Below, piece by piece: positions 16,273 to 24,496 of a DNA stretch of 64,000 nt. A program made the position numbers and the translations under genes. This DNA is from an uncultured Bacteroidia bacterium (GTDB taxonomy: Bacteria; Bacteroidota; Bacteroidia; Bacteroidales; CAJPTX01). Location: NCBI GenBank assembly GCA_938038735.1, contig CALHSW010000074.1, forward strand, positions 62,001-126,000, in the 5' to 3' direction. The number at the start of each line of letters is the position of its first letter. The stretch's first letter is position 1. The notes below the pieces were generated by a model that did no database searches, was not told the DNA's origin, and saw nothing but the letters and a program-made list of their open reading frames with translations.

Positions 16273-17330
16273 TGGGTGCAGCGTTTCGTATTGTGTTGAT
16301 TGTCCCTGGTATCTTACTGATGGCGGTAGGGTGTGGCGGGAGAGTCTCTGAGCGCCATGTGGGGAGTGCCAGCGTTGAGAGGGTTTCAGTAGAAATTGTT
16401 GTGCCAACGCGAGACACGACAATAGTTAGTGGTTCTCAACTGATGGTGCGATGGGCAACGGAGGCAGATTCGTGTCAAGTTTTTTGGGGGGCAGAGCGGA
16501 TAGGCGTGGAGAGTGGCGTCACGATTGACACGAAGAATTGCCCATTGGGAGTGCAACATATTAGGGTGGTGGCGTGGCGAAATGGGGAATCTAGTGAGGC
16601 GTTGCGACGTGTTGCTATCCTAGCTGCCAATGCGCCCCGAAAGTACAGCTATAGAGTGGTGAAAGAGTACCCTCATGATGAAAACGCATACACGCAGGGT
16701 CTTCTCTTTTACAATGGCTCTATCTACGAGAGTACAGGCCAGCGTGGAGCTTCCACGGTACGGAGGGTGGAGCTAGCTACAGGTAAGGTGCTACAGGAAA
16801 AGAAGCTGATTGACTCCGAGTTTGGCGAGGGGTTGACGTTGCTCGGAGGGGTACTCTATCAGCTTACCTGGACATCGCACCGCTGCCACCTCTACGACTT
16901 AGAAACGCTTTCGCCCGTGGGAGAATTCTACTACAATACGCAGGGGTGGGGCCTTGAGTCTGATGGCGTTTATCTCTACATGACTGACGGTACGGAGAAC
17001 ATTTACGTCTTGGACCCCAAGACCTTCAAGGTGCTAAGAACCATTCAGGCATACACCAACGAGGGGCCCCAGCGCATGCTCAATGAGCTTGAGTTCATTG
17101 AGGGGCTACTCTACGCAAACGTCTATCTAACGGATGAAATCGTGGCTATAGACCCTAAAACGGGGGCTGTGGTGAGGCGTGTTCATCTTGATGGATTGCT
17201 GCCGGAGCGGTATCGTACGCCGCACGTTGAGGTTCTCAACGGAATCGCCTACGATGCGGAGCGCGGCGCAATCTACCTAACCGGGAAATACTGGCCAAAG
17301 CTCTACCATGTTGAGTTCGTGGCGAAGTAG
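16272..17330 (+). CDS. Lipoprotein glutaminyl-peptide cyclotransferase (Glu_cyclase_2 type)
   Basis: Predicted enzyme that converts N-terminal glutamine of secreted proteins to pyroglutamate. The start at 16272 (overlapping the obg stop by one base) gives an ideal lipoprotein signal, LLMAVGC, so the protein is lipid-anchored outside the cytosol. An upstream in-frame ATG at 16245 would spoil that signal. After an Ig-like segment (about residues 25-115) comes a five-bladed-propeller domain: YPHDENAYTQGLLFYNGSIYESTGQRGASTVRRVEL, GEGLTLLGGVLYQLTW, WGLESDGVYLYMTDGT, LNELEFIEGLLYANVY, NGIAYDAERGAIYLTGKYWPKLYHV. This is the plant-type (type I) family. The 3' end overlaps pbpC by 23 bases. Because type IX cargo often starts with Gln after signal cleavage, modification of secreted proteins is a reasonable inference. 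Confidence 0.88.
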   Translation: MGAAFRIVLIVPGILLMAVGCGGRVSERHVGSASVERVSVEIVVPTRDTTIVSGSQLMVRWATEADSCQVFWGAERIGVESGVTIDTKNCPLGVQHIRVVAWRNGESSEALRRVAILAANAPRKYSYRVVKEYPHDENAYTQGLLFYNGSIYESTGQRGASTVRRVELATGKVLQEKKLIDSEFGEGLTLLGGVLYQLTWTSHRCHLYDLETLSPVGEFYYNTQGWGLESDGVYLYMTDGTENIYVLDPKTFKVLRTIQAYTNEGPQRMLNELEFIEGLLYANVYLTDEIVAIDPKTGAVVRRVHLDGLLPERYRTPHVEVLNGIAYDAERGAIYLTGKYWPKLYHVEFVAK

Positions 17331-19737
17331 AATCAGGATCTATTTCATTACAAGTGATTTTTGGCAGGCTGCAGCGCACTTCCTCAATAGGTTGGGAACG
17401 TGGGCTGTGAATCGCCCTTGGGCTGCGGGAGCAGTAGCGTTGTTGGCGTTCATTCTCTTAGCGTTTTATAGCTGTCTGCCCTCTCCGCTTTTCAGAACGC
17501 CAACGTGTACCGTAGTGCTTGATCGCGAGGGGCGTTTGCTCAGCGCCACAATCGCTGATGATGGGCAGTATCGCTTCCCCTGCTCTGGGCGAGTGCCAGA
17601 GCGTTTCGCGCAGTGTATATGCACCTACGAAGATCGTTACTTTAGGTATCACATTGGCATTAATCCCATCTCCGTTGTCAATGCGCTGCGCACCAATATC
17701 AGTCAGCGACGCGTGGTGAGGGGCGCATCGACAATCACGATGCAGGTGGCGCGGCTCATGCATGGGGAAGCCCCGAGAACGTGGGGCAATAAGTTGCAGG
17801 AGGTGATATGGGCGTTGCGCCTTGAAGCCTCCTACAGCAAAGATGCCATCCTGGCCCTGTATGCAGCGAATGCCCCTTTTGGGGGCAACGTGGTGGGGCT
17901 TGACGCTGCCGCATGGCGATACTACAACCTCCCTGCTGCGGAGCTGACGTGGGGCCAAATGGCGGCTCTTTGCGTTTTGCCTAACTCCCCCTCCATCATC
18001 TACCCCGGGCGCAACAGCGATGCCTTCTTACGGAAGCGCAACAATCTCCTCCACCGCTTGGCAAGGCGAAACATTATCGACTCCATGGAGCTAGAGCTTG
18101 CCCTGGCAGAGCCGTTGCCGCAGCCTGCTGAAACCCTCCCGCAGTTAGTACCGCATTTGCTTACGCGGGCTATTCGTGATGGGAAGAAAGGGCGTGTCCT
18201 GACTACAACCATTGATAGAAATCTCCAGCAACTCGCCGAGAGGGTGGTGGCGGGGGCTGCGGCTGCTAGCCCGGCGCATAATATCTCGGCAATAGTGGCG
18301 AGCGTGCGTAGCGGGGAGGTGTTGGCTTACGTGGGGAATACGCCGGGGCTTGCGGGGCATGGGGCGTATGTTGACATCCCGGCTGCGCCGCGGAGCTCCG
18401 CCAGCGTCATCAAGCCTTTTCTCTATGCCGCTATGCTAGAGGACGGACTATTGCTCCCAGAGCAACTCGTGGTGGACATCCCCACGAAGATAGGTAGCTT
18501 TGCGCCGCAGAATGCCTCAAAGAACTTTTCGGGGGCAGTGCCAGCCTCTCTGGCGTTAGCGCAGTCATTGAATGTCCCCATTGTTCGTATGTTGCGCACC
18601 TATGGTATTCAACTCTTTCTAGATTTACTGCGGGTGCAGGGGTTTACCACCTTTACCCACGGTGCCGATTACTACGGTTTGTCATTAATTCTTGGTGGTG
18701 GGGAAATCACCCTATGGGACCTTGCCGGGGCTTACGCCACCATGGCAAGAACTGTGCTGAATTACGACCCGCAGCAGGTTAAGCAGAGGCCTACGGTTTT
18801 CCCCCTCCATTACGTATGGGCTGATTCTGTGCCAAGGGCTAAGCGTTCCCCTTTGGGCGCTGGCCCTGCCTACCTCACTTTGCAGGCTCTACGAAAGGTC
18901 AATCGTCCTATCGAGGAGCAGGGGTGGCAATTCTTTTCGTCATCACGCGCCGTGGCGTGGAAAACAGGCACTAGCTTTGGCAGTCGAGATGCCTGGACGG
19001 TGGGGGTAAATCCTGAGTACGTGGTAGCGGTGTGGGTGGGGAATCACGATGGAAGTAGCGTTGCGCAACTTAGTGGCGTGCGCTCAGCTGCCCCCGTAAT
19101 GTTTAGCCTTTGGAGTCTCTTGCCCCATTCGCAATGGTTTACCCCGCCGTTGGACGATTTGGAGTCTATCCCCGTTTGTACGCAGAGCGGTTTGCCGCCG
19201 AGCGAGGCGTGCGTAGAGATCGATACGGTTTTAGCCCCCATGCGTAGGGGCGAATACCCGCCCTGCGGCTACCATCAGATTGTGCATCTCGACAGCACGG
19301 AGCGTTGGAGGGTTAATGCATCGTGCTACCCCATTTCGGCAATGGTCAAGAAGTCTTGGTTTGTGCTTCCCCCTGCCGCCGGTTGGTTCTACTCCCGCCT
19401 TCACCCTTCCTACCTCCCGCTGCCCCCCTACCTGGAGGGATGTGGGGCAGACGAGGGAGCTACGCCAATCCAGTTCATTTACCCCCGAGAGAATAACACG
19501 GAGGTTTCTGTGCCTCGTGACCTTGATGGGAACCCCACCGCGGTCGTCTTCGAGCTCGCACATGCTGATGCGCAGCAGCCCGTCTATTGGCACCTTGATG
19601 GGGAGTACGTTGGGACCACCTCGCTGTATCACCAACTCTCGTTGCAGCCCAACGAGGGGAAACACGAACTGGTAGTGGTGGACGAGGCGGGGCATCGAGC
19701 GGCCATCCGGTTTAGTGTACGCTATCGTGCCAAGTAG
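17308..19737 (+). CDS. pbpC: Penicillin-binding protein 1C (bifunctional peptidoglycan synthase)
   Basis: 809-residue membrane-anchored enzyme; one transmembrane segment at about residues 38-58. The GT51 glycosyltransferase domain follows (catalytic Glu in CTYEDRYFRYHIGINP, RGASTITMQVARLM). The transpeptidase domain has the SxxK serine in SASVIKPFLYAAM, SLN in AQSLNVPIVRM and KTGTSFGSRDAW. The C-terminal 90 residues (PRENNTEVSVPRDLDGNP ... HLDGEYVGTTSLYHQLSLQPNEGKHELVVVDEAG) match the BiPBP_C domain specific for PBP1C. It overlaps the cyclotransferase gene by 23 bases, so translation is probably coupled. An alpha-2-macroglobulin gene, often next to pbpC in other bacteria, is absent. Confidence 0.95.
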   Translation: MLSSWRSRIRIYFITSDFWQAAAHFLNRLGTWAVNRPWAAGAVALLAFILLAFYSCLPSPLFRTPTCTVVLDREGRLLSATIADDGQYRFPCSGRVPERFAQCICTYEDRYFRYHIGINPISVVNALRTNISQRRVVRGASTITMQVARLMHGEAPRTWGNKLQEVIWALRLEASYSKDAILALYAANAPFGGNVVGLDAAAWRYYNLPAAELTWGQMAALCVLPNSPSIIYPGRNSDAFLRKRNNLLHRLARRNIIDSMELELALAEPLPQPAETLPQLVPHLLTRAIRDGKKGRVLTTTIDRNLQQLAERVVAGAAAASPAHNISAIVASVRSGEVLAYVGNTPGLAGHGAYVDIPAAPRSSASVIKPFLYAAMLEDGLLLPEQLVVDIPTKIGSFAPQNASKNFSGAVPASLALAQSLNVPIVRMLRTYGIQLFLDLLRVQGFTTFTHGADYYGLSLILGGGEITLWDLAGAYATMARTVLNYDPQQVKQRPTVFPLHYVWADSVPRAKRSPLGAGPAYLTLQALRKVNRPIEEQGWQFFSSSRAVAWKTGTSFGSRDAWTVGVNPEYVVAVWVGNHDGSSVAQLSGVRSAAPVMFSLWSLLPHSQWFTPPLDDLESIPVCTQSGLPPSEACVEIDTVLAPMRRGEYPPCGYHQIVHLDSTERWRVNASCYPISAMVKKSWFVLPPAAGWFYSRLHPSYLPLPPYLEGCGADEGATPIQFIYPRENNTEVSVPRDLDGNPTAVVFELAHADAQQPVYWHLDGEYVGTTSLYHQLSLQPNEGKHELVVVDEAGHRAAIRFSVRYRAK

Positions 19738-19863
19738 TTGTAAACACTTTTTGGCAAACGCCCACTACCCATTGGCCTCCGTACCCTTAGTCGATCCGTT
19801 TTGGATGCAACCTCATGGGCATTTGAGTCCTACTGCGTTTTATCTGCAATCTATCCCGCTGTT

Positions 19864-19907
19864 TATACACAAGCGCCTCGGACATCCGTCCAGGGCGCTT
19901 GCGTATA
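19864..19907. terminator. Bidirectional hairpin between pbpC and the LRR gene
   Basis: Two 20-base arms (19864-19883 and 19888-19907) with two mismatches and one wobble around ATCC, lying between convergent genes. It is 17 bases beyond the LRR-gene stop on the minus strand. Confidence 0.65.
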
Positions 19908-19924
19908 TCACTTTCTAGTGCAAA

Positions 19925-22157
19925 TTACTGCTTAACGACTCGTAGCGTCTTGCAGCCTCCTTGCATATCCACCAGACGCACCAGGTACACCCCCGACGGG
20001 CTAGCCGTGAGGTCTATGGTGAACATGCTCTCGGGTGACTCTATGGCTTGGAGCAGTGCTCCTGTGTTCGTATACACCTCGCAGCGGGCTATAGCAGTAC
20101 CAGCATCCACTGTCACTTGCCCATCTGTAGGATTGGGGGATAGCTGGACCTGCGCCAGCAGTACGCTCTCAACGGGCGTGGGATCATTGTTGTTGTTCTC
20201 TTCTTCCTGTGCCTTTTCAAACTCCACCGTAAAGGTCACCTCACCAGTCATGGCGGTCACCTCCCACTCATTGCCTTCTCCTATTTTTTAGCCCCTTCCG
20301 CGGTTATCGCTTGGACTCGGTAGCCATTTGCGTGCTCAGCTTGCACTTCCAGCACATCGCCCTTTGTGAGTACATCGCCCTGATTGACCGTAGCTCCATC
20401 CTTCTTGCGGGTAACCTTCACCGCACCTGCACCACTTGGTAAAATCTTCGCCAATAGCAACATTGGCGGATTATTTTCAATGGCAAACCCTTGCCACTTT
20501 CTGTCATTCGAAGCCCCCTCATCCCGATGGTATTTATCAGCTGCTATAGCAAGAGCCTCCCCGACTAATGGTACGCCAGCAGCATCGGTAATTATCAAAG
20601 TGCGTGAATTTTGGCAGTTAGCAAGAGCATCCCACCCAACGCTCGCTGGTGAAGGTCCGAGCTGTACGCTCGTCAGGCCGGTGCAACCACTGAATGCACC
20701 ACTGCCTATCTCCGTGGCCGCTGGCAGCAATACGCTCGTTAGCCTTTTACAATCATTGAATGCATACATGCCGATTTTCGTGGCCGCTGGCAACGAAGCG
20801 CTCGTCAGGCCAGTGCAATAATAAAATGCCTTATCGTCTATCTCTGTGGCCGCAGGCAACGATACTCCCATCAGGTCCTTGCAACCATTGAATGCCAAAT
20901 AGCCTATCTTTTGGGCTACCGGCAGCGAAACGCTCGTCAGGCCAGTGGAAAACTCGAATGCACCACCGCCTATCTCTGTAGCCGCCGGCAACGATACACT
21001 CTTTAAGTTATAACAATCCTTGAATGCCCATCTACCTATCTCTGTGGCCGCCGGCAATGACACGCTTTTAAGTGCATAGCAACGACTGAATGCAAAATAG
21101 CCTATCTTCTGTATCTTCGCTATGTTCACTTGTTGAGCCTTCGGCAGGTATTGAGGACTCAATTGTGGTAAATCGGGCATGTCAGCCACCCTATCCACGC
21201 TGCTCTCTACGATGAATCTCTCTATTGCAAGCCCATGTTGCCCATGCTCCAGCAGGAAGCCCCAATCCGAAACCTGAAACCTCCCACCCGTTATCGTTAC
21301 CTCCTTTACTTCACTTAGCTCCTTTCTCTGCATAGCCGCATCAAGCGATACCGCACCAGAAAACGCTACGCCATCTATAGTACCGCTCAAATTGCTAGCT
21401 GGCGCATCCTCGAACGCCCAAACGTACCACAGATTATCCTCTGTATCTCCATCCTCAACCGCTTTATACCGAGATATGGCATTTGTCAAAGCAGCTCCCG
21501 TTAAGGGCGTTCCATCCGTATTTATAAGTTCCAGCTTACGCACCACAGGACAACCAGAGAAAGCATCCCGCCCCACGCTGGGTGGTGTTGCCCCGAGCTG
21601 TAGGCTCTTTAGTCCCCCGCAATCTCTGAATGCGTCATCGCCTATCTCAGTGGCCATCGGCAAAGATATGCTCGTTAGCATCTTGCAACCTGTGAATGCA
21701 CCATCGCCTATCTCAGTGGCATCCGGCAGCGAAACGCTCTCCAGACTCTCGCAATTTTGCAATGCATAGTCTCCTACTCTTTTCAGCTTAGCTACGTGCA
21801 ATTCTTTTAGAGAACTACTAAAATTCCCACCACCCTTGCTCGTATTGGGAATATCCGCCACAGTTTCAATGTCACCTATCACTTCAAAATACCTTAAGCC
21901 ACTCAGATTTTCGCGATTGTTCTGTAGCCAGAGCCAATCTGACTCCTTGAAGTCTCCTGCGCTCACCTCGATGCTCAATACATTGTTTAAATTACACCCT
22001 TGAAGGGCTTTTCTCAGGGATTCTTGTTCTCTGTAGGGGACCCTGGGATTCCGCTTGTGGTGGTGACGGTCACAGTCAAATTGTCGCCCCACGCCGCGCT
22101 CCTACACGCCAACACTAGCAATAGCACCACTATTAGCCTACTAAATAATTGTCTCAT
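19925..22157 (-). pseudogene. BspA-type leucine-rich-repeat surface protein with type IX sorting domain, two frame breaks
   Basis: Three frame segments form one protein. (1) 22157-22014 encodes a signal peptide (MRQLFSRLIVVLLLVLACRS) and the start of the mature part, then stops. (2) The main frame to 20281 holds two modules, each a degenerate segment followed by LRR_5 repeats of about 23 residues with the core SVSLPAATEIGxxAFxxC: four repeats in the first module, eight in the second. (3) 20260-19925 holds a linker and a Por secretion tail (LSPNPTDGQVTV ... PSGVYLVRLVD ... KTLRVVKQ). The break near 22036-22039 lies at four C residues (coding strand) and that at 20284-20289 at six A residues; one extra base in each restores a single frame, reading KKIGEGNEWEVTAMTG across the second junction. 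This could be a decayed gene, phase variation or base-calling error. The intact form would be a secreted, surface-anchored adhesin-like protein. Confidence 0.85.
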
Positions 22158-22636
22158 AACCAGATTTTTTGTGTTCTTTTATTCCCTTCTGCGCTCTCGT
22201 ACGTCGCGGGCGGCAGTATTTAGATGTCCTATTTTACAGCCAGAACGCCATATCTTTTGCGAAGCACTTCCTGTAAAGGGTAGTGTTCCGCTTTTCAACT
22301 TTTTATTCCATGCGCAATTAACATGGTACAAAGCAAAGCAACGTGTAAAGTTGCGAACCTATAGTAACGCATTCTGCCTACAAATATAGGAACATTTTTT
22401 CTTGCTGTCGCTAACGCCCACCCCGCAGCTGATAGTGAGTCCTCAAGCAGTAGGGCGGAAGCCCTCCTTTGCTCTGCATCAATATGGCGATTCCTGTAGC
22501 CTCCGCGCGCTTCGCCAGTCTCCTTCATGTAGAGCCTCCATGCGCTTAATACTGTTTGCCGGCAGCTCCTCTAGGCTTTATGGCATTTTGTCTCAACGGC
22601 CGAGATCCTTCCGGTCAGAGAATTTTATAGAAGAAC
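22158..22636. other. Intergenic region upstream of the LRR gene
   Basis: 479 bases without a convincing gene; the small frames here on both strands have no protein-like character. It holds the possible promoter element at 22381-22388. I see no other structure. Confidence 0.5.
22381..22388 (-). promoter_or_regulatory. -7 promoter element upstream of the LRR gene
   Basis: TATATTTG on the minus strand, a perfect TAnnTTTG match about 225 bases before the LRR-gene start. The -33 element is weak. Confidence 0.4.
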
Positions 22637-23533
22637 TCACCCATCGCAACCATTCTTATCTTTAGCCGATTCGTTCTCCTGCGCGGCTAGCTTTTGCGAC
22701 TCCAGTAGGTTTCTCAACTGGTTCAATTCGATGCGCAAATCGACAATTTCGTCAAGTATCTGCTCATGGGTCTTTTCAAAAGCTCGCCCCTCACGCTTTC
22801 TCAGCGACTTCGCATAGATTTCAAAAGCGCTGCTGGTAATGACACCTGCGAGCATGTTCAAGAGTATGTATGAGCCTACTATGATGAAGCTTACAAAGTA
22901 AAAGGGTGCGGCTATGGGGAACGCTTTCATTATGGGGCGAGCAATGTCGGATGCCCAAGACTCTAGGGTCATAATTTGAAATAGCGAGAATAGGCTCGAT
23001 TGAAATGAGCCGAAATATTGCGGGAATTCTGCACTGAATAGTGAGATACCAACAATTGCGTAGATTGTAAATGTAAAAGCGAAAAACAGGCTCGCCCATC
23101 CAACGCGGGGTAGCGCCGTGACAAGCGCGTGGGCAAAGAGGCGGAGCTGGGTGTTGAGCGTAAATAGTCGCAGGGCGCGCAGCAGTCGTACCGTTCGGGC
23201 AAAGCGTACCGATGCTATCCATGGCAGCATGCTCAAGCACCCGATTACCGTGACTACCAGATCGAACTCATCCCAGCGGTTATGCCAAAAATCATTCCCT
23301 CTGTAGGCTATCCGCACGACGATTTCTGCGATTAGGATGAGTGATACGTATAAGTGAATCGCGTTTAGCGTGCTGTGTTGAAAGTTATACATCTGGGGAT
23401 TTATATCGACAACCAGGGCTGCCATATCAATTAGGAGCGCCACGTCGGCTACCCAGTTAAGTATAGTTGCTGATACTGCTAACTTTCCCCCTTTGAAGTG
23501 CTTAAATCTACCATCCATTCGCCCCATTGCCAT
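22637..23533 (-). CDS. Voltage-gated sodium channel, NavBac-like (ion_trans family)
   Basis: 298-residue inner-membrane channel subunit with six predicted membrane helices; four subunits form a pore. S4 (about residues 108-125) has five arginines at every third place (110, 113, 116, 119, 122), the voltage-sensor pattern. The pore loop contains TLESWAS at 189-195, the selectivity filter of bacterial sodium channels, with E191 as the high-field-strength glutamate. S6 follows (VSFIIVGSYILLNMLAGVITSS), then a helical tail of about 60 residues with heptad character, as in NavBac proteins that assemble by a C-terminal four-helix bundle. ATGs at 23533, 23527 and 23518 are all usable starts. It is a single-gene unit. 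Sodium selectivity is known for this filter in characterised members; current through this protein is inferred. Confidence 0.92.
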   Translation of the reverse strand: MAMGRMDGRFKHFKGGKLAVSATILNWVADVALLIDMAALVVDINPQMYNFQHSTLNAIHLYVSLILIAEIVVRIAYRGNDFWHNRWDEFDLVVTVIGCLSMLPWIASVRFARTVRLLRALRLFTLNTQLRLFAHALVTALPRVGWASLFFAFTFTIYAIVGISLFSAEFPQYFGSFQSSLFSLFQIMTLESWASDIARPIMKAFPIAAPFYFVSFIIVGSYILLNMLAGVITSSAFEIYAKSLRKREGRAFEKTHEQILDEIVDLRIELNQLRNLLESQKLAAQENESAKDKNGCDG

Positions 23534-23630
23534 ACAAAGTATCCTTCTCCATTAAATCAGAACTCGTGGTGCCGTGGTGCGCAGCGAGTTCTGTGTCTAT
23601 AGTCTTAAAAACTTTGAGCTTTTGGTCTAG

Positions 23631-23861
23631 CTATCCTCTCCCCAGCCAATTCCGCCCCCCATTGTTTGAGGAGAATTCCCCCTTATCGGTCGAAATATGA
23701 ATTTCTCCATCTTTATCGAATATCTCAACTGTTTTCCCCACAAGTTGACCCACGAGCCTTGTAGCCCAGTTCCTGCCATCGTTGGTTGAGTATTCCAGCC
23801 TGTTTGGATCCTTTGGGCTGATGCGGATTAGCTCCCTCCCCCGGTCTATCATACGTGACAT
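23631..23861 (-). CDS. Small hypothetical protein with two NGGRNW-like repeats
   Basis: 76 residues, no signal peptide or membrane segment. Two internal motifs recall each other: STNDGRNWATR near residue 26 and SSNNGGRNWLGRG at the C terminus, separated by a short strand-rich part (VEIFDKDGEIHISTDKGEF). The NxGRxW pattern is reminiscent of Asp-box/BNR turns, but the protein is too short for a propeller. The ATG at 23861 and a stop at 23631 are clear, and composition agrees with coding. No function can be assigned. Confidence 0.55.
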   Translation of the reverse strand: MSRMIDRGRELIRISPKDPNRLEYSTNDGRNWATRLVGQLVGKTVEIFDKDGEIHISTDKGEFSSNNGGRNWLGRG

Positions 23862-24283
23862 AATGCTAGCCCTTGTGTGCGTGTCGGGCGCAACCTTTAG
23901 TTATGCCTACTCTAGGTGCAGTTTTCGGCTTCCCTGCGTTCTTTCATACCGCTAGTGACTATTTGTGCCGTGGGAAAATGTTTCATGGTTGCCAGCCCTC
24001 TCCCCCGCTGCGCCTCTTAGTCACTTTGCAAAGATACAAAGAGAAAGCATAAAAAAAAACAGATGTGTAGTACTGCGAATTGCAATGCGCTAAGTGTATG
24101 CGGTACACCATGTTACGCCTTTGCGTAGAGAAAATATTATGGGGAGACCTATGTAAACCTGAAGAAATCACTTGGAGATTCTTCGGTGTCTAGGGAAGCC
24201 TCGTTGCTTTACCCCATTTGGGGATACAGGGCAAAAAGAGGAAGAGCAAGGGAAAATTCTCCCTTGCTCTTCCTCTTTTGCTG
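23862..24283. other. Intergenic region between small hypothetical gene and tRNA
   Basis: About 420 bases. It contains the terminator at 24233-24279 and a minus-strand TATCTTTG (24029-24036) that could be the -7 element of the 76-residue gene. An A-rich run lies at about 24050-24060. I see no gene. Confidence 0.5.
24233..24279 (-). terminator. Intrinsic terminator of the initiator tRNA
   Basis: A stem of about 20 bp with one bulged base (arms 24233-24253 and 24260-24279) and a 6-base loop, followed on the minus strand by five T residues. It begins 5 bases after the tRNA 3' end. Confidence 0.8.
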
Positions 24284-24356
<73 letters not shown>

Positions 24357-24399
24357 TCCACGCTTTGCCGCCTCAATCCCTCCCCCTCATTCAACGCTG

Positions 24400-24430
24400 C
24401 AAAGGTAGTACTTTTTTTTAAGATAACCAA
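24400..24430 (-). promoter_or_regulatory. Promoter of the initiator tRNA
   Basis: On the minus strand TTG (24430-24428), 20 bases, then TACCTTTG (24407-24400), matching both Bacteroidota promoter elements; transcription would start near 24393, about 37 bases before the tRNA. Confidence 0.7.
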
Positions 24431-24452
24431 AATGGCTTGTCCAATCGCTCGG

Positions 24453-24474
24453 GCGGGGTGCATTTGCACCCCGC
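24453..24474. terminator. Hairpin downstream of the barrel gene
   Basis: Perfect 10-bp stem (GCGGGGTGCA/TGCACCCCGC) with a 2-base loop, 23 bases beyond the stop of the minus-strand barrel gene. The T-run (24475-24481) is on the plus-strand side, so as a minus-strand terminator it lacks its own T-tract. Confidence 0.55.
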
Positions 24475-24496
24475 TTTTTTTCGTTCGTTTTGCCAG

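Noticed and set aside
20281..22092. Treating the LRR body and the sorting-tail frame as two separate genes
   Set aside because: The signal peptide, body and tail each lack what the others have, and a single extra base at each junction joins them smoothly.
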